Shown here in pieces: positions 58,023 to 64,000 of a DNA stretch of 64,000 bases. Below the pieces are notes generated by a model. It saw only the letters and a list, made by a program, of their open reading frames with translations. It had not been told where the DNA came from and did not search any database. Positions within the stretch are counted from its first letter, which is position 1; each line of letters starts with the position of its first letter. The position numbers were made by a program, and so were the translations under genes. Origin of the DNA: JAWOJB01 sp046484325 (GTDB lineage: Bacteria; Actinomycetota; Acidimicrobiia; Spongiisociales; ZC4RG35); the NCBI GenBank assembly GCA_046484325.1, contig JAWOJB010000063.1:1-64000 (forward strand), in the 5' to 3' direction.

Positions 58023-58886
58023 CTACGGGTACCGGACCACCACGGTCGAGCCCGGCGCGACGACGAGTGTCCACCCCTCGCCTTCCGCCGGGGCACGGGA
58101 TCCGCCGTCACCGGCGACCCAGTCGGGCGGGACCCCCGCCTCTCCGGTGACCTCTACGGGAACACCGGGAGGCACCTCCACCTCCAGGTCGCCTGCCAGC
58201 CCGACACGGCCGGTGCCGGCCCCGAGCCGGATCCACCCCGACCCGGCAACCCGGGTGGACGAGACCGGCACCGTCCGGAGATCGGCCTCGACCATGGGCG
58301 CCTCCAGGTCGAGCGTCCAGGTGATGCCGGGGGCGAGGCCCACCCGCCATCCTGAGAACCGATACCAGCGATCGGGGGGCCGCTCTTCCACCACCAGCTG
58401 GAGCTCGCCCGAGGCGAGCCGCTCCACGACCTGGGGGGCGCCCACCGGACCTCCCTCTCGGAGCGGAGACACCGAGTAGCTGGCGACACCCCCCTCTGCC
58501 ACGACCAGCCGCCCACGGTCGAGCCCCACCGTCATGCGGCCGGCGGTCGCCGAGACCGGGAACCCGACCACCGTCGCCTGCCCGCTCGGGAGCAGCGGCC
58601 ATCCGGCCAGATAGGCGCCCGTGGCCAGGATCATCCACGTCAGCAGGATGAGGGCCGGCACCGCGATCAGACGGGGATGCGCTCTGCGCAAGGGAAGGGC
58701 GATGGCCAGCGCCACCACGGCGAGGAGCCCGGCGGGCCAGAACGAGACGAGATCGAGGACGAGGACCGGTGACACGGCATCCGAGAGGATCCCGGTGGCG
58801 AGCGCGACGCCGGCCGCCACGACCATGAGCCACGATGCCAACGGCCACGGCCCGGCGAGCCGCGGTACCCCGTGCCGCCCGCTCAC
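58023..58886 (-). CDS. Hypothetical membrane protein with C-terminal beta-rich domain
   Basis: Unrecognised protein of 287 residues. Three hydrophobic segments (about 17-37, 41-65, 72-95) are followed by a large, probably extracytoplasmic part rich in Val, Gly, Thr and Pro with repeated strand-like stretches (WTLDLEAPMVEADLRTVPV, DLEVEVPPGVPVEVTGEAG). The later half has the feel of a LiaF/cell-envelope-response fold, but no defining motif. GTG 58886 overlaps the LytR_C gene stop (GTGA), so the two are coupled and may act together at the cell envelope. Confidence 0.7.
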   Translation of the reverse strand: MSGRHGVPRLAGPWPLASWLMVVAAGVALATGILSDAVSPVLVLDLVSFWPAGLLAVVALAIALPLRRAHPRLIAVPALILLTWMILATGAYLAGWPLLPSGQATVVGFPVSATAGRMTVGLDRGRLVVAEGGVASYSVSPLREGGPVGAPQVVERLASGELQLVVEERPPDRWYRFSGWRVGLAPGITWTLDLEAPMVEADLRTVPVSSTRVAGSGWIRLGAGTGRVGLAGDLEVEVPPGVPVEVTGEAGVPPDWVAGDGGSRAPAEGEGWTLVVAPGSTVVVRYP

Positions 58887-59437
58887 TCTTCGAAGGAGGC
58901 GCCCAGCACCACGACCAGATCGGCGGGCCCGGCCGGGTCCGGCGTGACCTCGACGAGGGCGTCGGGAAACGCTGCCGAGAGCTCGATCGCCTCGGGGAGG
59001 AAACCCTCCTGGTACCAGATACGAGACACCTCGACCAACCCATCGGGGTTGTTAACCGCGGACAGCGTGCGGTACCCGGCGTCCGAGAGCTGTTCGGTGA
59101 CCCGGGCGGCGAGACCCTCGACGCCTGTGCCGTTGAAGACCTGGACGGTGACCTCGGAGGGGGGCCGCGCCTCGGGCGCGGCAGTGGTGGTGGTCGCCGG
59201 CTGCGTGCTCGTGGTGGTCCTCGGCGCGGTCGTGGTCGTGGTCGGTGTCTCGCCTGTGGTCGTCGTGGGCACCGTGGTGGGAACGGTTGTCGTGGCGGGG
59301 GTGCCGTCGTCGCCGATCCGATCGAACAACCACAGACCGCCGAACACGAGCACCGCCACCCCGGCGATCGCCAGGATCATGAAGACCAGGTCACGCCAGA
59401 AGGTCGACGAGGCGGGATCGACATGGCGGCCCGACAT
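58883..59437 (-). CDS. LytR_C-domain membrane-anchored protein
   Basis: Protein of 184 residues. One transmembrane helix (about 15-38) is followed by a 45-residue Thr-rich linker (TTTVPTTVPTTTT type) and a C-terminal LytR_C domain (VTVQVFNGTGVEGLAARVTEQLSDAGYRTLSAVNNP). LytR_C domains accompany LytR-CpsA-Psr wall-polymer ligases; here the catalytic domain is absent. The linker suggests passage through the wall. ATG 59437 has GGGAGG upstream; a TACCCT hexamer at 59494-59499 predicts a leader of about 50 bases. Confidence 0.87.
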   Translation of the reverse strand: MSGRHVDPASSTFWRDLVFMILAIAGVAVLVFGGLWLFDRIGDDGTPATTTVPTTVPTTTTGETPTTTTTAPRTTTSTQPATTTTAAPEARPPSEVTVQVFNGTGVEGLAARVTEQLSDAGYRTLSAVNNPDGLVEVSRIWYQEGFLPEAIELSAAFPDALVEVTPDPAGPADLVVVLGASFEE

Positions 59438-59493
59438 CTCACGGCCTCCCGACGTGCGAGCGCGACTGCGGGAACGAGAACATCAACCGGCGA

Positions 59494-59499
59494 AGGGTA
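59494..59499 (-). promoter_or_regulatory. -10-like TACCCT for the LytR_C gene
   Basis: Leadered start. The CCCGGG hairpin (59501-59523) covers the spacer and -35 region. Confidence 0.35.
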
Positions 59500-59500
59500 T

Positions 59501-59523
59501 CCCGGGTTCCCGGGCAACCCGGG
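59501..59523. repeat. Inverted repeat CCCGGGTT/AACCCGGG
   Basis: Eight-base perfect stem, 7-base loop, followed on the plus strand by GTTTTC. It looks like a terminator on the plus strand, but no plus-strand gene ends here. On the minus strand it lies at the LytR_C promoter. Confidence 0.6.
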
Positions 59524-59544
59524 GTTTTCGGGAGGGCGCGGCTC

Positions 59545-59591
59545 ATCATTGAGCAACGGTGAGGGCTGTGGCCATCTGGCTGCTCAATGAT
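59545..59591. repeat. Second inverted repeat with the TCATTGAGCA core
   Basis: Perfect 11-bp arms ATCATTGAGCA (59545-59555) and TGCTCAATGAT (59581-59591) with a 25-base centre. The left arm shares TCATTGAGCAAC with the repeat at 24150. It borders the fabH remnant. Confidence 0.8.
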
Positions 59592-59800
59592 CGCGGATGC
59601 CGGGTTGGGCCGCGACGACATCGACGAAGTCATCCTCGCCACCGACACCCCCGAGTTCTGGACCCCCGACCCCGCCGCGTTCCTGCACCGCTGGCCCTGT
59701 GGAGGCTCGATCGACGGGACTGGTGAGCTCGGGCGACCTGGTAGTGCTCACCGCCTTCGGTGCCGGCTTTCACTGGGCGGCCGCCGCCATCCAGTTCTGA
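59587..59800 (+). pseudogene. fabH (3-oxoacyl-ACP synthase III) remnant with internal deletion
   Basis: The first part reads AGLGRDDIDEVILATDTPEF, as in the N-terminal region of KAS III enzymes. After about 110 bases, a different frame reads LVSSGDLVVLTAFGAGFHWA and then AAAIQF-stop, the characteristic FabH C-terminus (GDLVLL.GFGAGFTWG type). The middle of about 250 residues, including the Cys-His-Asn triad, is missing and the frame is shifted. No other gene is read here, so this is a relic of an inserted or displaced fabH-like gene next to tRNA-Thr. Confidence 0.8.
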
Positions 59801-59839
59801 TCACCGACTGCCAGATCACCTGGGACACGGCGATCGGAG

Positions 59840-59913
59840 AGCTGGCGGTGGGACTCGAACCCACGACCTGCTGATTACAAATCAGCTGCTCTGGCCATCT
59901 GAGCTACGCCAGC
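59840..59913 (-). tRNA. tRNA-Thr (anticodon TGT)
   Basis: Read on the minus strand: acceptor GCTGGCG/CGCCAGC, D-arm GCTC/GAGC, anticodon stem GCTGA/TCAGC around TTTGTAA (anticodon TGT), T-arm GTGGG-TTCGAGT-CCCAC, discriminator T. No encoded CCA. It lies just downstream of rlmB on the same strand, the arrangement seen in other actinobacteria. Confidence 0.95.
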
Positions 59914-59926
59914 GACGGTGCCGACG

Positions 59927-60652
59927 TTAGACCCGGTGCCGGACCCGCATCACCTCGAAACATCCGAGGGCGGCCGCTACCGAGGCGTTGAGACTCTCCG
60001 CCCCGGGGGCCATCGGGATCGCCGCCAGCACGTCGACCCGCTCGCGAACCAGGCGGTGGAGCCCGGCCTCCGCACCGACCACGAGTACCACCGGCTCGGC
60101 CAACAGGTCGAGATCGAAGATGCTGCGATCGCCGCCACCGTCGAGCCCGACGCTCCACACCCCCATCTCGCCGAGCCGGGCCAGCGCGGCCGGCATGGAC
60201 GTGACCTGGGCGACGCGGAGTCGCTCGAAGGCCCCGGCCGCGGCCTTGAACGCCGCCCCCCGCAGGGCGGCGCTGCGACGATCGGGCAGGATGAGGCCGG
60301 TGACACCGGCGGCGAGCGCGCTGCGGGCGATGGCGCCGGCGTTGTGCGGGTCCTCGACGTGGTCGACCGCCAGCAGCGCGGCAGGCGCCGGGTCGGCGAG
60401 GTCCTCGAGCTCGACGAACCGGAGTGGATGACACGTGGCCACCACACCCTGGGGAGCCGTGGTATCGGCGAGAGGGCGCACGTCGTCGACGATCTCCACG
60501 GGGACCTCGGGATGAGCCTGGAGGATCTCCGACAGCGGCGGGCGGCCCGCCCGTGACCCCTCGACGGTCAGCCTCGCCACCCGCCCCGCCACGAGGGCGG
60601 CGGCGACGGCATGGAGCCCCTCGACCCTATCGCCGAAGCCAGCGGGGGCCAT
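59927..60652 (-). CDS. rlmB: 23S rRNA (guanosine-2'-O-)-methyltransferase RlmB / TrmH family
   Basis: SPOUT methyltransferase of 241 residues. The N-terminal substrate-binding domain begins DRVEGLHAVAAALVAG. The catalytic part has motif 1 VDHVEDPHNAGAIARSALAAGV (with N-A-G-A-I-x-R), motif 2 VVLVVGAEAGLHRLV and motif 3 IPMAPGAESLNASVAAAL, the trefoil-knot SAM site. It methylates a ribose in 23S rRNA (G2251 in the enteric enzyme). ATG 60652 lies inside the last codons of cysS, a 26-base overlap, and gives the conserved N-terminus. Confidence 0.93.
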   Translation of the reverse strand: MAPAGFGDRVEGLHAVAAALVAGRVARLTVEGSRAGRPPLSEILQAHPEVPVEIVDDVRPLADTTAPQGVVATCHPLRFVELEDLADPAPAALLAVDHVEDPHNAGAIARSALAAGVTGLILPDRRSAALRGAAFKAAAGAFERLRVAQVTSMPAALARLGEMGVWSVGLDGGGDRSIFDLDLLAEPVVLVVGAEAGLHRLVRERVDVLAAIPMAPGAESLNASVAAALGCFEVMRVRHRV

Positions 60653-62063
60653 CGGCCGTGTCCTCGACGACGATTCCCACCGCCCCCAGGCGTTCGCGGA
60701 CGAGATCGGCGGTGGGCCAGTCGCGAGCCGCCCGGGCATTCGTGCGCGCCTCCAGTACCCGTGCCATCACCAGCTCCGGTCCCCCGTCGGTCGCCAGCCC
60801 GAGGTCGGCAGCGAGCGCACCGAGCGGTCCGGCGAGGTCGTCGAGCGAGACGGGTGGCGCCGCCTGGGAGTCGAGTCCCAGCACCGACACCAGTTCGTGC
60901 ACGGCCGCCACCAACCCGGGGGCGTCGCGGCCCTCGTCGAGTGCCCGGTTGGCGTCCCGGAGGGCGTCGAACAGCACGCCAACGGCCTCGGGCGTCGCGA
61001 AGTCACGATCCATGTGCGAGCGGAAACGGTCGAGGACCTCGAGGTCCGGCTCGCCCGACGGGCGGCCCGACCGCTCGAGAAACCGGGCGATCCGCTCGTG
61101 GGCGGCGGCGGCGTCGACCAGCAGGGTCTCCCCGAACTCGAGGGGTGAGCGGTAGTGGGCTCGGAGGTAGAAGAGCCGGACGGCCATACCGCCGAACCGG
61201 GCGATCGCCTCGTGGAGGTCGACGAGGTGGCCGGTCGACTTCGACATCTTCTCCCCACCGAGGTTGACCATCCCGTTGTGTAACCAGTAACGGGCAAACG
61301 TCCCACCCGAGGCCGCCTCGGATTGGGCAATCTCGTTCTCGTGGTGGGGGAAGATGAGGTCGGTCCCGCCTCCGTGGATGTCGAATCCGTCACCAAGGTA
61401 ACGCGTGGCCATGGCCGAGCACTCGATGTGCCAGCCCGGCCGTCCCGGGCCCCACGGGGAGTCCCAAGTCGGCTCACCGGGCTTGGCCGCCTTCCAGAGG
61501 GCGAAGTCGAGGGGACCGTGCTTCACATCCGACACCTCGACCCTGGCACCCGCCCGCAGCTCGTCCACCCGGTGACCCGAAAGCCTGCCGTAGCGCTCGA
61601 AGGTTCGCACCGAGAAGTAGACGTCTCCGTCTCCGGCCGGGTAGGCGAGGCCCCGGTCGACGAGGCGTCCGATCAGCTCGAGCATCTCCGGGATGTGCTC
61701 GGTGGCCTTGGGCTCGACGTCGGGTTCGAGCACCCCGAGGCCCCGGAACGCCTCGGCGAACGACACCGCCGTGCGACGGGCCAGGTCCTCCGCCGAGATC
61801 CCCTCCTCGGCCGCGGCGGCGATGATCTTGTCCTCCACGTCGGTCACGTTGCGGACGAAGGTGACGTCGAACCCCCGCCAGGCCAGATATCGCCGGATCA
61901 CGTCGAAAGCGACCGCCGACCGGCCGTGGCCCACGTGTGGCTCGGACTGGACGGTCGGGCCGCACACGTAGATCGAGATCTCTCCTTCCCGCCGGGGCTC
62001 GAGCACCTCGAATCGCCGCCCGAGGGTGTTGTACAGCGTGATCTCGGCCGGCCCCGTGCTCAT
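60627..62063 (-). CDS. cysS: Cysteinyl-tRNA synthetase
   Basis: Class I synthetase of 478 residues. Zinc ligands include Cys34 (CGPTVQ) and the HIECSAM and HHENE segments; the HIGH-type motif is HVGH (43-46) and the second signature KMSKS lies near residue 268. The C-terminal helical part ends in the anticodon-binding region. The MshC homologue, a cysteine ligase of mycothiol synthesis, is similar but shorter and lacks this C-terminal anticodon domain, so CysS is preferred. ATG 62063 overlaps the ispF stop (ATGA); a TACGAT hexamer 8 bases upstream could give an additional leaderless start. Confidence 0.95.
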   Translation of the reverse strand: MSTGPAEITLYNTLGRRFEVLEPRREGEISIYVCGPTVQSEPHVGHGRSAVAFDVIRRYLAWRGFDVTFVRNVTDVEDKIIAAAAEEGISAEDLARRTAVSFAEAFRGLGVLEPDVEPKATEHIPEMLELIGRLVDRGLAYPAGDGDVYFSVRTFERYGRLSGHRVDELRAGARVEVSDVKHGPLDFALWKAAKPGEPTWDSPWGPGRPGWHIECSAMATRYLGDGFDIHGGGTDLIFPHHENEIAQSEAASGGTFARYWLHNGMVNLGGEKMSKSTGHLVDLHEAIARFGGMAVRLFYLRAHYRSPLEFGETLLVDAAAAHERIARFLERSGRPSGEPDLEVLDRFRSHMDRDFATPEAVGVLFDALRDANRALDEGRDAPGLVAAVHELVSVLGLDSQAAPPVSLDDLAGPLGALAADLGLATDGGPELVMARVLEARTNARAARDWPTADLVRERLGAVGIVVEDTADGPRWLRR

Positions 62064-62554
62064 GGCCGTGCATCGTACGGGGCGGCCTCGGCACTGACGA
62101 TCGCCAGCGCCGCCACCCCTTCGCCGCGACCGGTGAACCCCAGTCCGTCGGTGGAGGTGGCCTTCACCGAAACGAGCGCCGGGTCGAGGCCGAGGGCGGC
62201 GGCGATGCCCTCGGCGATCTCCCGCCGATGAGGGGCCACCCGGACCGTCTCGGCCACGATGGTGAGATCGACGAAGACCACCTGGACCCACGAGGCGGCC
62301 ATCTCGCCGGCGGTGCGCAACATGCCGATCGATGATGCGCCGTGCCAGAGCGGATCGGACGAGGGGAAGTGCTCGCCGAGGTCGCCCAGCCCGGCGACGC
62401 CGAGCAGGGCGTCGATCACGGCATGGGCTGCGACGTCGCCATCCGAGGTGGCGACGACACCCCGGTGCTCGTCCACCACCACTCCGCCCAGGACGAGGGG
62501 AGGATCACCCCCCAGTCGGTGGGCGTCGAAACCGGTGGCCGAGCGGAAGGTCAC
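62060..62554 (-). CDS. ispF: 2-C-methyl-D-erythritol 2,4-cyclodiphosphate synthase
   Basis: MEP-pathway isoprenoid enzyme of 164 residues, forming the cyclic diphosphate. Zinc ligands are Asp10 and His12 (GFDAHRL) and His44 (DGDVAAHAVIDALLG). The DLGEHFPSSDP loop and the C-terminal KATSTDGLGFTGRGEGVAALA region are diagnostic. GTG 62554 begins 25 bases after the carD stop. The usual neighbour ispD is not between carD and ispF and is not fused here, so it must lie elsewhere. Confidence 0.95.
   Translation of the reverse strand: MTFRSATGFDAHRLGGDPPLVLGGVVVDEHRGVVATSDGDVAAHAVIDALLGVAGLGDLGEHFPSSDPLWHGASSIGMLRTAGEMAASWVQVVFVDLTIVAETVRVAPHRREIAEGIAAALGLDPALVSVKATSTDGLGFTGRGEGVAALAIVSAEAAPYDARP
62072..62077 (-). 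promoter_or_regulatory. Possible leaderless -10 TACGAT for cysS inside ispF
   Basis: Eight bases before ATG 62063 but within the ispF coding end, so translational coupling alone may suffice. Confidence 0.35.
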
Positions 62555-62579
62555 GTCCGGGCGGTGATGCCGTCGAGGC

Positions 62580-63134
62580 TCACGCCTCGGCCGGCTCGAA
62601 GGTGGGGAGCGCTCGATCCAACCGCTTGGTCGCCTCGTCGTCGTCGACATCCAGGGAGAAGCTGAGCTCGGACGTGAGCGTCAGCCTGGCCTTCGACAGC
62701 ATCCGCTTGAGGGCCGGCGAGATCCCCTTCGTCTGCTGGGCAAAATTGAGATCGCGGACCACCTCGGCCACCTGGTAGATGTCGCCGGAGGTCATCTTCT
62801 CGTTGAGGACCTTGTACCAGCGGCTCCAGTTGGCGCCTGCCTCCTGTGGCTCATCCTTGAGCACCGCCAGCACCTTGCGGGCGGCGGTCTTGGAGATGAT
62901 CGGGCGGATCACCTCGTCGATGCGGTCGACCGGCACCATCACGGTGAGCTGCTCGGTGGCGATGTCGAGGACGAAGTAATCCTTCTTCTCGCCACCTACC
63001 TCGTGCTTCATCTTCTTCACGATGGTCGCCGCGCCGTGCTGGGGGTGCACCACCTTGTCGCCCACGCCGTACTTCGAGGTGGCCTTCTTCGAGGTCTTGG
63101 CGGGCACGGCGGCATCGGGCTTCTTGGTGGCCAT
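62580..63134 (-). CDS. carD: CarD-family RNA polymerase-binding transcription regulator
   Basis: Global regulator of 184 residues. The Tudor-like RNA-polymerase interaction domain starts KYGVGDKVVHPQHGAATIV and the helical DNA-contacting domain contains the tryptophan-bearing ANWSRWYKVLNEKMTSGDI. It stabilises open promoter complexes, mainly at rRNA and housekeeping promoters. The N-terminal 20 residues form a Lys/Ala-rich extension. ATG 63134 follows TACACT (63146-63151) by 11 bases. The C-terminal acidic end (SLDVDDDEATKRLDRALP) is longer than in mycobacterial CarD. Confidence 0.94.
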   Translation of the reverse strand: MATKKPDAAVPAKTSKKATSKYGVGDKVVHPQHGAATIVKKMKHEVGGEKKDYFVLDIATEQLTVMVPVDRIDEVIRPIISKTAARKVLAVLKDEPQEAGANWSRWYKVLNEKMTSGDIYQVAEVVRDLNFAQQTKGISPALKRMLSKARLTLTSELSFSLDVDDDEATKRLDRALPTFEPAEA

Positions 63135-63145
63135 AGGAGGGCGCC

Positions 63146-63151
63146 AGTGTA
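63146..63151 (-). promoter_or_regulatory. -10-like TACACT for carD
   Basis: Eleven bases before ATG 63134, so a leader of only a few bases; lies in the 28-base gap after disA. Confidence 0.45.
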
Positions 63152-63162
63152 CCCGAGCCGGT

Positions 63163-64000
63163 TCAGACCGAACCCGGCGCCCACTCCTCCGCCGACGACC
63201 GCAACCGATCGAAGAAGTGGCGGAGCTGCCCGGCCCGGGCCGCGCCGACGCCTTCCACCCGTTCGAGCTCGGCCGGCGATGCCGCCATCAGCCTTGGCAC
63301 CGAGGAGAAGTGGCGAACGAGCTCCTCCCGGACGGACTCCGGCAGCCGGGGCACCGAGGCGAGGATCCGGTAGCCCCTGGCCGGGGCGGCCTCGTCGAGC
63401 CCGGGGAACCCGAGGGTCTCGCCGACGCGGTCGGGGTCGTCGAGCTCGGGATCGGACAGCGCCTCGAGACGCTCGACGGCCCCGTCGATCTTCGAGCGGC
63501 GCCGGGGACGAAGGTGGTCGTCGAGCGTGGCCACCCGGAGTTGCTCGACGCCGCGAACCAGGTCGGCGAGCTGCACCCGCGCCAGCCGTCCCTCGTCACC
63601 CTGGGCGACCACCTCCAGCTCGATGGAGAGCCCGATCCGGCGCACGACCTCGGCGCGCTGCATCACCCGCACGACGTCGTGGTACGAGGCGAGGTCGGCC
63701 ACCTCCTGGCGGGACAGGTGGGCTTCGGCCTCGTCCAGACGGCGCCGGAACCGGTCGAGGGTCTGGAGCTCCTGATTCACCCGCGCCCGAAGGGCGGTGG
63801 GGCTGGCCAGCTCGATCTTCTGGCCGCCATAGAAGAGGGTGGCCACCTTGCGGCCCTCGCTGACGGCCACCACCGGCCGTCTCGTCTGGATGGCCATGCG
63901 CTCGGCCGTCCGGTACCGGGCCCCGGTCTCGTCGGTGTGGATCTCGTGGGAGGGGACGAAGTGCACGTTGGCGGCCACGATCGACTCGCCGTCCTCGTCC
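63163..64000 (-). CDS. disA: Diadenylate cyclase DisA (5' end outside window)
   Basis: DNA-integrity scanning protein making c-di-AMP. The visible 279 codons start within the DAC domain (IVAANVHFVPS), continue through the ATP-site region GARYRTAERMA, then the long helical spine and the C-terminal helix-hairpin-helix DNA-binding domain (ASPAELERVEGVGAARAGQLRHFFDRL). The nucleotide motif usually written RHR is RYR here (codon tac). The DGA motif lies upstream of the window. Order disA-carD-ispF-cysS-rlmB is conserved in actinobacteria. Confidence 0.93.
   Translation of the reverse strand, partial: DEDGESIVAANVHFVPSHEIHTDETGARYRTAERMAIQTRRPVVAVSEGRKVATLFYGGQKIELASPTALRARVNQELQTLDRFRRRLDEAEAHLSRQEVADLASYHDVVRVMQRAEVVRRIGLSIELEVVAQGDEGRLARVQLADLVRGVEQLRVATLDDHLRPRRRSKIDGAVERLEALSDPELDDPDRVGETLGFPGLDEAAPARGYRILASVPRLPESVREELVRHFSSVPRLMAASPAELERVEGVGAARAGQLRHFFDRLRSSAEEWAPGSV

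Noticed and set aside
59501..59528. Intrinsic terminator with T-run on the plus strand
   Set aside because: No plus-strand gene ends upstream; the hairpin lies instead at the promoter of the minus-strand LytR_C gene.
60627..62063. MshC (mycothiol cysteine ligase) instead of CysS
   Set aside because: Length and the complete C-terminal anticodon-binding region fit CysS, as does the disA-carD-ispF-cysS-rlmB order.

Overview
The window is GC-rich DNA from an actinobacterium, with nearly every codon ending in G or C. It carries a mycothiol-type LmbE deacetylase, the proteasome activator Bpa, CarD beside ispF/cysS/rlmB, DisA, a WS/DGAT acyltransferase, SARP/AfsR-type regulators and a DUF222 (13E12-type) remnant. 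Together these point to Actinomycetota. Placement near Acidimicrobiia is an inference from the overall style, not something the sequence proves.

Layout. 1-5606 (minus): a tightly overlapping sugar operon (mutarotase, SDR, fumarylacetoacetase-family hydrolase, IlvD/Edd dehydratase, second SDR, Gfo/Idh/MocA), best read as a non-phosphorylative 6-deoxy-sugar or pentose pathway ending in a diketo-acid hydrolase. A divergent MFS transporter follows. 6858-13519: HbpS/GlcG protein, second Gfo/Idh enzyme, DUF402 protein, Yip1 membrane protein, moaA, amine oxidase, ABC-F ATPase. 13562-16267: methyltransferase, LmbE deacetylase, a 74-bp tandem hairpin array, SRPBCC protein. 16277-23397 (minus): a complete F1Fo ATP synthase operon, atpZ-I-B-E-F-H-A-G-D-C. 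23469-33762: secreted zincin-like protein, giant SARP/NB-ARC regulator, glyA, MalK/UgpC-type ATPase, an SDR lacking the catalytic Tyr, bpa, ClC antiporter, nitrobindin. 33773-45508: aminotransferase, hairpin element with terminal inverted repeats, OsmC-GNAT fusion, tandem GNAT, two MFS exporters, OCD-DAO-NYN operon, GltS symporter. 45571-50289 is the most accessory-looking part: truncated DUF222 protein with a perfect LexA box, a self-duplicated YtxH-like protein, a decayed zinc-ribbon/cyclase gene, an intact cyclase-NB-ARC protein, a third hairpin element, gene remnants and tRNA-Arg. 50331-59437: WS/DGAT, Ca/Na exchanger, EamA, hydrolase, CvpA-CAP fusion, AlaX editing protein, AI-2E transporter, LytR_C protein. 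59500-64000: structured intergenic DNA, fabH pseudogene, tRNA-Thr, rlmB, cysS, ispF, carD, disA (5' end outside the window).

Two window-wide signals stand out. First, at least 22 genes have a TANNNT hexamer (mostly TAGCNT or TACNNT) 6-9 bases before the start codon and no Shine-Dalgarno sequence. This is the expected layout of leaderless transcripts, and it fixes many start codons. Genes with a Shine-Dalgarno sequence instead have the hexamer about 24 or more bases upstream, or sit inside operons with ATGA, GTGA or TGATG couplings. Second, three intergenic regions carry related hairpin-rich elements. Their stems differ in sequence but keep pairing, as if the structure itself were maintained.
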